In this document: in pieces, positions 1 to 8,208 of the stretch
Layout: every line of letters starts with the position of its first letter
How positions within the stretch are numbered: position 1 is the stretch's first letter
Assembly: GCF_029626145.1 (NCBI RefSeq)
Contig: NZ_JARUBJ010000002.1
Span: forward strand, 5,119,501-5,183,500
Length of the DNA stretch: 64,000 nt
Source: Micromonospora sp. WMMD961
GTDB taxonomy: Bacteria; Actinomycetota; Actinomycetes; Mycobacteriales; Micromonosporaceae
Reading direction: 5' to 3'
Program-made: the position numbers and the translations under genes
Notes under the pieces: model-generated
What the model saw: only the letters and a program-made list of their open reading frames with translations
Databases searched by the model: none
Told to the model about the DNA's origin: nothing

Positions 1-849
1 TTGCAGTGGACGGAGCAGGCGCAGCGGGGCTTCGCGTCGTACGCCCGGGTGCTCGGCGTCGGCCTGGTCCCGGGGGAGCCGCCGGGCCGCACGGCCACGT
101 CACGGGGAGAACGGCTCGTCGTCCGCGGCGCGCGGTTCTCCTACGCGGACGGGCCGGACGTGCTGCACGGCATCGACCTGGAGGTGCAGCCCGGTGAGCG
201 GTTGGCAGTGGTGGGTCCGTCGGGGGCCGGCAAGTCCACCCTGGCCCGGCTGCTGGCCGGGATCGACGCGCCCCGGCAGGGCGTCGTCAGCATCGGTGGC
301 TGCCCGGTGACCGACCTCGACCCGGCCGAACGTCGCCGCCGGATCGCCCTGGTCACCCAGGAGCACCACGTCTTCATCGGCTCGGTACGGGACAATTTGT
401 CGTTCGCCGCACCGGACGCCTCCGACGAGCAGATGCGGGCCGCGCTCGGCACCGTGGGCGCCGACTGGTTCGCGCAGATGCCGGAAGGGCTGGACGCCAC
501 CCTCGGCGACGGCGCCCGGCAGCTCGGCGCGGCGGAGGCTCAGCAACTCGCCCTGGCTCGGCTGGTGCTCGCCGACCCGCACACGCTGATCCTCGACGAG
601 GCGACCGCAGCGCTCGATCCGACCACGGCCCGTCGTACCGAACGGGCACTGGCCGCCGTGCTGGTCGGGCGGACCGTCATCGCGATCGCGCACCGGCTCA
701 ACACCGCGCACGACGCCGACCGGGTGGCAGTGCTGGCGGACGGCCGGATCACCGAGATCGGCAGCCACGACGACCTGGTCGCGGCCGGCGGGGCGTACGC
801 CGACCTGTGGCGCTCCTGGCACACACCGTCCGACGAGCACCGGAGATGA
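1..849 (+). CDS. ABC exporter, C-terminal ATPase part (5' partial)
   Basis: ATP-binding cassette of an exporter-type ABC protein. The reading frame is open to the window edge, so the transmembrane half probably lies upstream and the first codon here is not a trusted start. Residues 72-80 are the Walker A GPSGAGKST, Q120 the Q-loop, 195-200 the Walker B TLILDE with its catalytic Glu, and H231 the switch His. The signature, normally LSGGQ, reads LGAAEAQQ (175-182). A degenerate signature with intact Walker motifs is typical of one half of a heterodimeric exporter, so a partner is expected upstream. Substrate cannot be told. The gene ends just before a strong hairpin terminator. Confidence 0.9.
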   Translation: MQWTEQAQRGFASYARVLGVGLVPGEPPGRTATSRGERLVVRGARFSYADGPDVLHGIDLEVQPGERLAVVGPSGAGKSTLARLLAGIDAPRQGVVSIGGCPVTDLDPAERRRRIALVTQEHHVFIGSVRDNLSFAAPDASDEQMRAALGTVGADWFAQMPEGLDATLGDGARQLGAAEAQQLALARLVLADPHTLILDEATAALDPTTARRTERALAAVLVGRTVIAIAHRLNTAHDADRVAVLADGRITEIGSHDDLVAAGGAYADLWRSWHTPSDEHRR

Positions 850-850
850 C

Positions 851-882
851 GAAAGGGCCCCTCGCAGGCGAGGGGCCCTTTC
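851..882. terminator. Perfect 14-bp hairpin between convergent genes
   Basis: Arms 851-864 and 869-882 are exact reverse complements (gaaagggcccctcg) around the 4-base loop cagg. It sits 2 bp after the ABC gene stop and 12 bp from the stop of the convergent permease gene, so it can end transcription from both sides. The arm contains a GGGCCC block also seen in the hairpin at 43199-43252. Confidence 0.85.
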
Positions 883-894
883 TCGTCCGGGTGG

Positions 895-1851
895 CTACTT
901 GCCGACCCCCGCGGCGAGGCCGGACTGCACCTGCCGCTGGAAGATGATGTAGACCACGAGCACCGGGAGCATCGCCATGGTCACCCCGGCGAACAGACCC
1001 GACCAGTCGGACTTGTAGCCCTGGTTGACCGAGAGTTCGATCAGGCCCTGGGCGATCACCTGGTTCTTCGGTTCCCCGGCGACCGACTGCATGAGCAGGG
1101 TCGGCAGGTACCACTGGTTCCACTGACCCAGCACGTTGAAGATGCCGATGCTGATCAGACCGGGCTTGGACATCGGCAGCATCACGCTGAAGAAGAGCCG
1201 GCTGTGCGACGCGCCGTCCACCATGGCCGCCTCGGCGATGGAGTTGGGCAGCGTCCGGAAGAACGAGTGCATGAAGAAGACGGTGAACGACAGCGACCAG
1301 GCCACGTACACCAGGATCAGCATGAGGTGCTTGTTCGGGCCCAGCAGCGGCAGGTGGACGCTCGTGTTGTAGACGCCCTTGAACAGCGGCACCGCGGCCA
1401 GGTAGATCGGCAGGGTCAGGCCAGAAAGGAACACGTAGTAGATCAGCCGGTTGCCCCGGAACTCGTAGCGGGCCAACGCGTACGCGGCCATCGAGCCCAG
1501 CAGCATGGTCAGGGTGACGCTGCCGGCCAACACCAGCACGGTGTTGAGGAAGAACGACCCGAGGTGCCCCGCGCCCCAGGCTCGGCCGAAGTTGTCCCAG
1601 TTGAGCTTGGCGGGAATCAGGGACAGGGGCTGGCGGATGACCTCCGAGTCGGTCTTCAGCGCCGACATCACCACCCACAGCAGCGGGTAGATCACCATCA
1701 CGGCCCACACCAGCAGGAAGAGGTGGGAGAAGCCGTTGAAGAACTTGCCGCCGAGCCCGTCCGAGGCGGACTTGCCGCCCTTTCCACCCTCGGGTGCGGT
1801 GTCCGGGTTCTGGTTGGGCCGGGTCAGACCATCGTGAGTCGCCGTGCTCAT
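895..1851 (-). CDS. Carbohydrate ABC permease, NgcG-like (set 1)
   Basis: Inner-membrane permease of a CUT1-type sugar importer, 318 aa. The first of about six membrane segments is near residues 43-64, and the cytoplasmic EAA loop that docks the ATPase begins at 207 (EAAMVDGASHSRLFF). It is the last gene of the apparent operon rpiR-SIS-ngcE-ngcF-ngcG, 12 bp after the partner permease. It is clearly similar to the permease at 7303-8208 (RTLP...AEAAMVDG, MLPM..PGLIS, QGLxxLSVxQGY, FQRQVQ). By similarity to the Streptomyces NgcEFG and DasABC systems the substrate is probably N-acetylglucosamine or a chito-oligosaccharide. No ATPase is encoded nearby, and such systems commonly use a shared MsiK-type ATPase. 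Confidence 0.88.
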   Translation of the reverse strand: MSTATHDGLTRPNQNPDTAPEGGKGGKSASDGLGGKFFNGFSHLFLLVWAVMVIYPLLWVVMSALKTDSEVIRQPLSLIPAKLNWDNFGRAWGAGHLGSFFLNTVLVLAGSVTLTMLLGSMAAYALARYEFRGNRLIYYVFLSGLTLPIYLAAVPLFKGVYNTSVHLPLLGPNKHLMLILVYVAWSLSFTVFFMHSFFRTLPNSIAEAAMVDGASHSRLFFSVMLPMSKPGLISIGIFNVLGQWNQWYLPTLLMQSVAGEPKNQVIAQGLIELSVNQGYKSDWSGLFAGVTMAMLPVLVVYIIFQRQVQSGLAAGVGK

Positions 1852-1863
1852 CGTCCAGCCTCC

Positions 1864-2805
1864 TCAGTACTCGATACGGTCGCGACGGGTGATCCTGAGC
1901 TGCGCCGCGGCGAGCAGGATCGTGAAGATCGCCAGGGCGACACCCATCGCGCAGGCGTAACCGAACTGGCCCTTCTGGAACGCGGTGAAGTTGAGCACCG
2001 ACGCGAAGATCTCACTGGCGTGGTTCGGGCCACCCGCGCTGGGCGTCATGACGAAGACCAAGGCGTACATGTCCAGTGCGATGAAGCCCAGGTAGACCCA
2101 GGCCACCGAGACGGTGTCACGCAGCAGGGGCAGCGTGATCTTGAAGAAGGTGTGGAACCGGCTGGCCCCGTCCAGGAGGGCCGCCTCGTAGATGTCCTTC
2201 GGGATAGACTGCATCGCCGCCGAGAAGAGCACCATGTAGAAGCCGGCCCCGCTCCAGACCGCGATCAGCAACAGCCACCAGAGCACCGCCGGCACGCCGA
2301 GGAAGGGCTCCGGGTCGGCGGTGAAGGCGATCGGGTTGTCCGCGTCGACCAGACCAATCTTGATCAACAGGCCGTTGATCAGGCCCTGGCCGTCGCTGCG
2401 GTAGATCTGCTGCCACATGACGGCGATGACCACCAGCGACAGCACCTGCGGGAAGAAGAAAATAATCTTGTAGATCCCGGAGCCGAACACCCCGCGGATG
2501 CCGGCCCTGTCCTCGCGTCCGCCCACGTTGAGCAGGAACGCGAGGAACAGGGCCAGCGCGATGGTGAACAGCGGCACGGTGATCAGGAAGAAGACGTTGT
2601 GCCAGAAGGCCTTCCTGATCAACTCATCCGACAGCAGCCGGACGTAGTTGTCCAGACCGACGAAGTTCTGGGTGTCCGAGTAACCACCCCAGTCGGTCAA
2701 CGAGTATCCCGCCGCCTGCACGAAGGGCCACACCACGTAGAAGAGGTACAGCGCAAGCGGCAAGGCCAGGAAACCCGTGACGAAACGCGCAACACCGTGC
2801 CGCAT
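1864..2805 (-). CDS. Carbohydrate ABC permease, NgcF-like (set 1)
   Basis: Second permease of the first sugar importer. It has MalF/UgpA-type topology, with an N-terminal hydrophobic segment near residues 9-28 and an EAA loop (YEAALLDGASRFHTFF) near residue 207. I chose ATG at 2805 over the in-frame GTG at 2811. An AGAAG Shine-Dalgarno lies 9 nt before the ATG, and the paralogous permease starts at the equivalent RHG. The gene sits 32 bp downstream of the binding protein gene and 12 bp upstream of the partner permease, consistent with co-transcription. Substrate assignment (GlcNAc or chitobiose class) rests on the operon context. Confidence 0.87.
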   Translation of the reverse strand: MRHGVARFVTGFLALPLALYLFYVVWPFVQAAGYSLTDWGGYSDTQNFVGLDNYVRLLSDELIRKAFWHNVFFLITVPLFTIALALFLAFLLNVGGREDRAGIRGVFGSGIYKIIFFFPQVLSLVVIAVMWQQIYRSDGQGLINGLLIKIGLVDADNPIAFTADPEPFLGVPAVLWWLLLIAVWSGAGFYMVLFSAAMQSIPKDIYEAALLDGASRFHTFFKITLPLLRDTVSVAWVYLGFIALDMYALVFVMTPSAGGPNHASEIFASVLNFTAFQKGQFGYACAMGVALAIFTILLAAAQLRITRRDRIEY

Positions 2806-2837
2806 GGTCACTCACTTCTCTAGCTGATCAGGGCCTG

Positions 2838-4250
2838 TCAGGCGGTACGGGTCTGCTTCTTGACGGAGGAGTCCTTCGCGACCTTGTCCGCGGCCGCCTG
2901 CATCTTGTCGACGAACTGCTGCGCGGTGAGGCGCCCCGCCATCAGCTCCTCCGACAGGTTCTGGCTCTCCTTGTCCAGGTCGGCGTAGAAGTCCGGGAAC
3001 TTGACCGAGATCAGGTCCGTGCTGCCGCTCTTCATGAGCGTGTTGGCGGAAGCCAGCGCGGTGTCCTGGACGTTGTCGCCGGAGCCCTTGGTCGAGGCGA
3101 GCGACTTGGTCAGCTCCGCGAACTTCGCCGAACCGGCCTTGGAGAGGATGGCCCGCAGGAATTCCTTCGCGGCCGCCTTGTTGGGCGCCTTGCTCGGCAC
3201 CACGAAGCCCTCGCCGGAAGAGGCGTAGACGTCCTTGGCGGCCTTGTCGCCCGGCTTGGTCCAGTAGTCCGACAGGGTCATCTCGAAGCCCGGCGGGATG
3301 GTCGCGGACATCTCGTTCTTCAGCCAGGTGCCGACCTGGATGAAGGCGGCCTTGCCGTCGAGCCAGGCCTGCTGCGACTGGGTGTGGTCGAGCTTGCCCG
3401 GCAGCAGCAGCTTGTCCTTGACCAGCTTCTCCCACGGCTCCAGCGCCGCGACGATGCCGTCGGCCTTCCAGGCGTTGTCCTTCAGGTTGTCGATGTCGAT
3501 GATCGGCTGCTTGCCGACGGCCTTCCAAATGCTGGCGAAGAGCGCCCAGCGCGGGTAGTAGCCGTGCACGGCGTCGTGCACGTACGGCGCCATGCCCTTG
3601 GCCTTGATCTTCGGCGCGAGAGCGAAGAAGTCGTCCCAGGTGGTCGGCGCCTGCCAGCCCTCACGCTTGAACAGGGCCGCGTTGTACCAGTTGCCCCAGA
3701 CCGTGTAGGCCACGTTCACGACGTAGAACTTGCCGTTCTGGGTGCCGTCGGTGACCGTGCCCGGCAGCAGCGAGTCGGCAACAGTGCCCTCGCTGTCCCA
3801 CGCGGGGGCGGTGAGCAGGTCGTCCAGCGGCTCGATCGCACCCTCGTTGATCAGCGTGCTGCGGTCCATGATGTCCGCGCCCGAGTTCATCACCAGGTCG
3901 CTCGGCTGGGTCGCCATCTTCGGCTGTTCTTCGGTCTTGATCTTCTGGGTGGAGCTCATGTTGACGGTGATGTTCGGGTGCTTGGCGTTGAAGAGGACCT
4001 TGTCCTCCTTGGCCCACTGGTCGCCCAGACCGCCGTTGAAGACGACCACCTTGACGGCGCTGCCGTCCTTGACGCCGAACGGGTTGTCCTTGCTCTTCGC
4101 GGCACCGCTGTCCTCGGACTTGGACGGCTCGCTGCCGGCACAGGCACTCAACATGCCCGCCGCCGGAACGGCGAGCAGACCAGCCGCCGCGGCGCGCTGC
4201 AGCAGGGTCCGACGGCTCAGGTCACCGATGTTCTCGGGGGAATCCGACAT
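2838..4250 (-). CDS. Sugar-binding lipoprotein, NgcE-like (set 1)
   Basis: Extracellular solute-binding lipoprotein of family 1 type, 470 aa, feeding the two permeases downstream. A twin-arginine-like start (SRRTLLQ, residues 12-18) is followed by a lipobox ending at Cys37 (LSAC), so it is probably exported and lipid-anchored. The mature part aligns through its length with the protein at 9182-10597: NPFGVKD/NPLGVKE, FNGGLGD/FGGGFGE, LDHTQSQQAW/LDHKQSQTAW and a C-terminal DSS.KK. This marks both as one family, close to NgcE, the N-acetylglucosamine/chitobiose-binding protein of Streptomyces. An AAGGAG site precedes the ATG. Ligand identity is an inference. Confidence 0.88.
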   Translation of the reverse strand: MSDSPENIGDLSRRTLLQRAAAAGLLAVPAAGMLSACAGSEPSKSEDSGAAKSKDNPFGVKDGSAVKVVVFNGGLGDQWAKEDKVLFNAKHPNITVNMSSTQKIKTEEQPKMATQPSDLVMNSGADIMDRSTLINEGAIEPLDDLLTAPAWDSEGTVADSLLPGTVTDGTQNGKFYVVNVAYTVWGNWYNAALFKREGWQAPTTWDDFFALAPKIKAKGMAPYVHDAVHGYYPRWALFASIWKAVGKQPIIDIDNLKDNAWKADGIVAALEPWEKLVKDKLLLPGKLDHTQSQQAWLDGKAAFIQVGTWLKNEMSATIPPGFEMTLSDYWTKPGDKAAKDVYASSGEGFVVPSKAPNKAAAKEFLRAILSKAGSAKFAELTKSLASTKGSGDNVQDTALASANTLMKSGSTDLISVKFPDFYADLDKESQNLSEELMAGRLTAQQFVDKMQAAADKVAKDSSVKKQTRTA

Positions 4251-4275
4251 CTTCGACTCTCCTTGTGGTGTCGGG

Positions 4276-5025
4276 TCAGGCGGTTCGCCGGAGGCGCCCG
4301 GCGTACCGCGACTCGAGGGCGAGGTTGTGCTCGTCCCCGCCGGGGACGTTGGCGGAGAGGTAGATAGGGGGTACCTCCCCGGCCTGGTGGAACCGTCGTA
4401 CGACCTCCGCGGTCAACAGCTGCGCCAGCAGCGCCGTGGTGACCGAGGAGACCGCACAGACCGCGCCGCCGCCCTCGAGCGGCAGCAGTGCATCGCCGTA
4501 CGGCGCGCCGTTGTCCAGCACGACGTCGGCGAGGTCGGCGAGCCGATGCCCGGACGGGTGCCGTGGGGCGACCCGCGCGGTGTGCTCGACCGAGGTGACC
4601 GCGATCAACGGGTGACCGCGCTCGGTGACCAGCGCCGCCAGCTCGACCACCGAGCCGTTGATGCCGGATTGGGACGCCACCACGAACACGTCCCGCGGTT
4701 GGGGCGCCGCGAGCGCGTAGATCTGGTGGGCGATGGAGGGGTCGCGTTCCAGCTTGGGATCGGCGAGCACGTCACGCGGGGCGTCACCGTGCATCACCAG
4801 GTCCCGTACCGACAGCCGGTTGGTGGGGACCAACCCACCGGCCCGGGCCACCAACTCGGCGGCGAACGCCTCGGAGTGCCCGGCCCCGAACGCCTGGAGC
4901 ACGCCACCGTCGCGCAGGCTGTCGGCGATCAGGTCGGCGGCCCGGGTGATCCCGTCGGCCTCCGAGTCGAGCAGCCGGTCGAGCACCGGGCGGACGGCGT
5001 CCGCGTACCCCTGGGCGCTGATCAT
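4276..5025 (-). CDS. SIS-domain sugar-phosphate protein (UPF0309/NagS-like)
   Basis: Cytosolic single SIS-domain protein, 249 aa. The sugar-phosphate pocket signature is visible: FGAGHSEAFAAELVARAGGL near residues 43-62 and a serine-rich ASQSG loop further on. Length and the GHSE motif fit the UPF0309 family rather than MurQ etherases or GlmS. A Streptomyces member, NagS, has been described as acting on GlcNAc-6-phosphate, so a similar substrate is plausible. The start at 5025 is set by the ATGA overlap with the upstream RpiR gene. Longer in-frame extension is only antisense-type read-through. Encoded between the regulator and the sugar-binding protein, it likely processes the phosphorylated imported sugar. 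Confidence 0.8.
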   Translation of the reverse strand: MISAQGYADAVRPVLDRLLDSEADGITRAADLIADSLRDGGVLQAFGAGHSEAFAAELVARAGGLVPTNRLSVRDLVMHGDAPRDVLADPKLERDPSIAHQIYALAAPQPRDVFVVASQSGINGSVVELAALVTERGHPLIAVTSVEHTARVAPRHPSGHRLADLADVVLDNGAPYGDALLPLEGGGAVCAVSSVTTALLAQLLTAEVVRRFHQAGEVPPIYLSANVPGGDEHNLALESRYAGRLRRTA

Positions 5026-5975
5026 GACACGCTTCCCTTCGCTGCCTTGTGCCCGTCGACGGCCTGCGCGGTACGCCGGAAGGCCGCGTGCGCGCGGTCG
5101 TGCGTCCGCTGGGCGACGGCGATGTAGAGCAGGTCGAGCACGACGAGCTGCGGGTGCCGGGCGGAGAGCGCGTCCGGTCGGAACGTCGTCGCCTGGCTGG
5201 CGGTGAGCAGCACGATGTCGGCCAGCTCGGCCAGCGGTGAGCGGGGGAAGCCGGTGAGCGCGAGCGTGGTGGCGCCCCGGCTGCCCGCCTCGGCGAGCAT
5301 CTCGATCGTCTCCCGGGTCTGCCCGGTGTGCGAGATGCCGAGCGCCACGTCGCCGGTCCGCAACAGGGCGGCGCTGGCCAACCCTTCGTGCACGTCGTTC
5401 CAGGCCCACGCGGCCACGCCGATGCGGTGCAGGCTGAACTGCATCTCCTCGCCGACCAACGCGCTGCCGCTGGCACCGAAGATGTTCACCCGGTTGGCGC
5501 CCGCGATGGCCACCGCGGCCCGCTCCACCTCGGCGAGGTCGAGCAGGGTGGCGGTGTCGTGCATGGCCCGGGTGTCGGCGGCCATGATCTGGTCGAGCAC
5601 CCGGGCGAGCGGGTCGCTCGGCTGGATCTCACGTCCGATGTCGACGGTCCAGCCGGCCGAGCGGGCCCGACCGGTCTCGGAGGCGATGCCCAACCGCAGG
5701 TCGGCGTACCCTTCGAAGCCCATCGCCCGGCAGAATCGGGTGATGGTCGCCGGTGAGGTGCCGCTGCGCTCGGCCAGCTCCACGATGGTGGATCGGGCGG
5801 CGGCCTCCGGGTCGCTGAGCACGTGCTCGGCGACCCGGCGGAGCGCGCCGGTCAGCTCGCCGAGTCCGTTGCGGACGCGGGCCAGCACCCCGTCGGAGGC
5901 GGAACTCCTGCGGTCGACCACGTCAGCGTCGACCACCGCGGTCCCCGCGGCGGTGTCCACCTCGTGATCAACCAT
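5022..5975 (-). CDS. RpiR/MurR-family sugar-phosphate regulator
   Basis: Transcriptional regulator of about 317 aa. The N-terminal helix-turn-helix is recognisable around IVELAERSGTSPATITRF. The C-terminal SIS domain (NIFGASGSALVGEEMQF, then ISHTGQTRETIE) is expected to bind a phosphorylated sugar. I prefer ATG at 5975, with AGGTGAGG 6 nt upstream, to the GTG at 5987, which would sit inside that site. It is the first gene of the operon running through the SIS protein and NgcEFG set 1, with a 4-bp overlap to the SIS gene. It probably controls this operon and perhaps the divergent kinase and the second transporter through the sites described at 5999-6078 and 10690-10713. Confidence 0.9.
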   Translation of the reverse strand: MVDHEVDTAAGTAVVDADVVDRRSSASDGVLARVRNGLGELTGALRRVAEHVLSDPEAAARSTIVELAERSGTSPATITRFCRAMGFEGYADLRLGIASETGRARSAGWTVDIGREIQPSDPLARVLDQIMAADTRAMHDTATLLDLAEVERAAVAIAGANRVNIFGASGSALVGEEMQFSLHRIGVAAWAWNDVHEGLASAALLRTGDVALGISHTGQTRETIEMLAEAGSRGATTLALTGFPRSPLAELADIVLLTASQATTFRPDALSARHPQLVVLDLLYIAVAQRTHDRAHAAFRRTAQAVDGHKAAKGSVS

Positions 5976-5998
5976 GGGTCGCCTCACCTTTCCGAAAA

Positions 5999-6078
5999 GA
6001 CTGTTAACTGTTAGTGGTAAAAGTTCTTACTGAACGCCCCTCCGTGTCAAGACTGTGGGCGAAGTTTTCAAACTGTTA
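5999..6078. promoter_or_regulatory. Candidate RpiR operator region with repeated (g/a)actgtta
   Basis: The divergent intergenic region holds three direct copies of (g/a)actgtta at 5999-6006, 6006-6013 and 6071-6078. It also has two GAA/TTC-type cores, gtaaaagttcttac at 6017-6030 and gaagttttc at 6061-6069. This AT-rich patch stands out from the surrounding GC-rich DNA and lies between the regulator and the kinase, where an operator for both would be expected. Binding by the RpiR protein is inferred. No DasR-type box was seen. Confidence 0.45.
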
Positions 6079-6181
6079 CCTGGGGCACAGCCTGCGGCGC
6101 CCGCCAGATCTTGCCCTGCACGACGCTTCCGACCAGCATGAACAGTCCCGATCGCCGTCCAGCGCAAGGAGACCCGTGCCG

Positions 6182-7168
6182 ATGTCCGACACCGTCGTGG
6201 TCGGCCTCGACATCGGCGGTACGTCCACCCGGGCGACCGCCCTGACCCTCACCGGACGACGCGTGGGCACCGGCCGCGCCGGCGGCGGCAACCCGACCAG
6301 TCACGGCGCACAACGCGCCGCCGTCGAACTGCTGACCGCGCTCCGCGCGGCGCTCGCCGACCTCGACCCGGCCCGGGTGGTCGCCGGCACCATCGGGCTG
6401 GCCGGCGCAGCCCGACTACTCGCCGATCCCGCCGGGCGGGCCGCCTTCGACCGGGCCTGGCACGACGCCGGCCTGCGCTGCCCGTACGCGGTGCACGGCG
6501 ACGCCCTCGTCGCGTACGCCTCCGGCACCGCCGCGCTGGACGGAACCGTCCTCGTCGCCGGCACCGGAGCGATCACCGCGCAGGTCCACGAGCTACGACT
6601 CGACCGGATCGCCGACGGTCACGGCTGGCTCCTCGGCGACGCCGGCTCGGGCTTCTGGCTCGGCCGAGAGGCGGTCCGCCGACTCCTCGCTGATCTGGAC
6701 GCCGGCCGTGCGCCTGGCGCGCTGGCCACGACCGTGCTCACCGAACTGCTGGGCAGCGCGGACATCGCCGCCCACCCCCGGGACACCGTCGACGCCACCA
6801 TCCAGGTAGTCACCCGCCGACCCCCCATCGAGCTGGCCCGGCTCGCGCCGCTGGTCGTCGACGCCGCCACCGACGGCGACCCGGTCGCCACCGCGCTGAT
6901 CAGCGAGGCCGCCGCACACCTGGCCGACAGCGTGAGCCGCATCCGCCCGGCCGACGCGGTGACACCCGTCGTACTCGGCGGCGGACTCCTCACCGCGAAC
7001 ACCCCACTCGCTGCCGCCGTCCGGGCCGAGATCGCCCGACAGTGGCCGGACACGCCCCTGTGCACCGCCGGTGACGGAGCGGTCGCCGCAGCCTGGCTGG
7101 CCGCCCGCGAACTCCCCGAGGTCACCGACCCGGCCGCCCTACACGCCCGCCTCTTCGCCACGACCTGA
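6182..7168 (+). CDS. N-acetylglucosamine kinase-like (BadF/BadG ATPase family)
   Basis: Sugar kinase of the ASKHA fold, 328 aa. It opens with the phosphate-1 motif VVGLDIGGTSTRA and continues with VLVAGTGAI and GDAGSGFWLG, typical of the BadF/BadG/BcrA/BcrD group that includes GlcNAc and glucosamine kinases. A C-terminal adenosine motif (VVLGGGLLTAN) is present. ATG 6182 lies 10 nt after AAGGAG, and GTG at 6176 is a possible alternative. The frame stays open further upstream but without family similarity. It is divergent from the regulator operon, so it likely phosphorylates the imported amino sugar and is controlled from the shared intergenic region. Confidence 0.85.
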   Translation: MSDTVVVGLDIGGTSTRATALTLTGRRVGTGRAGGGNPTSHGAQRAAVELLTALRAALADLDPARVVAGTIGLAGAARLLADPAGRAAFDRAWHDAGLRCPYAVHGDALVAYASGTAALDGTVLVAGTGAITAQVHELRLDRIADGHGWLLGDAGSGFWLGREAVRRLLADLDAGRAPGALATTVLTELLGSADIAAHPRDTVDATIQVVTRRPPIELARLAPLVVDAATDGDPVATALISEAAAHLADSVSRIRPADAVTPVVLGGGLLTANTPLAAAVRAEIARQWPDTPLCTAGDGAVAAAWLAARELPEVTDPAALHARLFATT

Positions 7169-7192
7169 GGCACCCCGACCGCCGCCGGACGG

Positions 7193-7275
7193 CCAAGATC
7201 CGCGCACTATCGGTGAAACTGCTGCCTCGGCGGCGCCATCAGGCAGCAGTTTCGCCGAAGTTGCGCGGATCTTGG
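7193..7275. repeat. 35-bp imperfect palindrome between convergent genes
   Basis: Arms 7193-7227 and 7241-7275 pair at 31 of 35 positions around a 13-base loop. The arm begins ccaagatccgcgc and ends gctgcct. It lies between the kinase stop and the convergent permease stop, so it may act as a bidirectional terminator. It is too long and too structured for a plain terminator and resembles a dispersed intergenic repeat. Confidence 0.75.
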
Positions 7276-7302
7276 GAGCGGGAGCGCAGGGCGGGAGCGG
7301 GG

Positions 7303-8208
7303 TTACTTGAGCTGCCCTGCGGTGAGGCCCGCCTGCACCTGGCGCTGGAACGCCACGTAGACGGCCAGCACCGGCAGCACCGCGATGCTCAGCCCGGCGA
7401 AGAGCCGGGCGTAGTCGCCGGCGTAGCCCTGGCTCACCGACAGCGCGAAGAGCCCCTGCGCCAGCATCCACTTGGAGTCGTCACCCTGCATCAGCACCTG
7501 CGGCAGCAGGAACTGGTTCCAGTGACTGAGGAAGTTGAAGATCGCAACGCTGATCAATCCCGGACGCGCCATCGGCAGCATCACCCGGAAGAAGAGCCGG
7601 AAGTGCCCGCAGCCGTCGACCATGGCCGCCTCGGCCACGGCGGTCGGCAGGGTCCGGAAGAACGCGGTCAGGAAGAACACCGTGAACGGCAGCGAGTACG
7701 CCGCGTACACCAGGATGAGCCCTTTCCAGGTGCCGAAGAGGCCGACGTCGCGGACCACGAAGAAGAGCGGCACCAGGGCGAGGAACACCGGGAACATCAG
7801 GCCGCCGACGAACAGGTAGTAGACGACCTGACGGCCGCGGAACTCGTAGCGGGCGAAGACGTACGCGGCGGTCGCGCCCATCAGCATGGTCAGTGCGACC
7901 GAGCCGGTCACCACGACCAGGCTGTTGAGGAAGTACCGGCCGATGTGCGCGCCCGTCCAGGCCCGCGCCCAGTTGTCCCAGTGCAGCGCCCCGGGGAGCC
8001 CCCAGGGGTCGGCCAGGATCTCACCGTTCGTCTTGAACGAGCTGACGAACATCCACAGCAGCGGGAGTACGGTGAGCAGCCCCCAGATCAGCAGGAAGCC
8101 GTGCGAGAGGGTGTTTCCGAAGCCGAGTTCCCGGCGCACCGGGCGGTCCCGGCCGGTGGTCGGCGTCGGCGCGGGGGCGGGGGCGGTGGACTGATCCAGA
8201 GTGGTCAC
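7303..8208 (-). CDS. Carbohydrate ABC permease, NgcG-like (set 2)
   Basis: Permease of the second sugar importer, 301 aa, paralogous to the protein at 895-1851. The EAA loop reads EAAMVDGCGHFRLFFRVMLP. I place the start at GTG 8208, where GTGA overlaps the stop of the upstream permease (8205-8207). The frame stays open far upstream in the same phase, but that part is antisense-like read-through in the neighbouring gene, not a fused domain. It is the last gene of the ngcE-ngcF-ngcG set and is followed by the 7193-7275 palindrome. Substrate is probably an amino sugar or chito-oligosaccharide, by analogy with set 1. Confidence 0.87.
   Translation of the reverse strand: MTTLDQSTAPAPAPTPTTGRDRPVRRELGFGNTLSHGFLLIWGLLTVLPLLWMFVSSFKTNGEILADPWGLPGALHWDNWARAWTGAHIGRYFLNSLVVVTGSVALTMLMGATAAYVFARYEFRGRQVVYYLFVGGLMFPVFLALVPLFFVVRDVGLFGTWKGLILVYAAYSLPFTVFFLTAFFRTLPTAVAEAAMVDGCGHFRLFFRVMLPMARPGLISVAIFNFLSHWNQFLLPQVLMQGDDSKWMLAQGLFALSVSQGYAGDYARLFAGLSIAVLPVLAVYVAFQRQVQAGLTAGQLK

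Noticed and set aside
1204..2823. 539-codon plus-strand open frame opposite the NgcF/NgcG genes
   Set aside because: Its product is rich in Arg/His/Gln/Val with no family motif, and it is antisense to two well-supported permease genes. High-GC third positions keep this frame open.
5976..6181. DasR-type operator
   Set aside because: I looked for the actggtctagaccact pattern and did not see it. The repeats found are of a different type.
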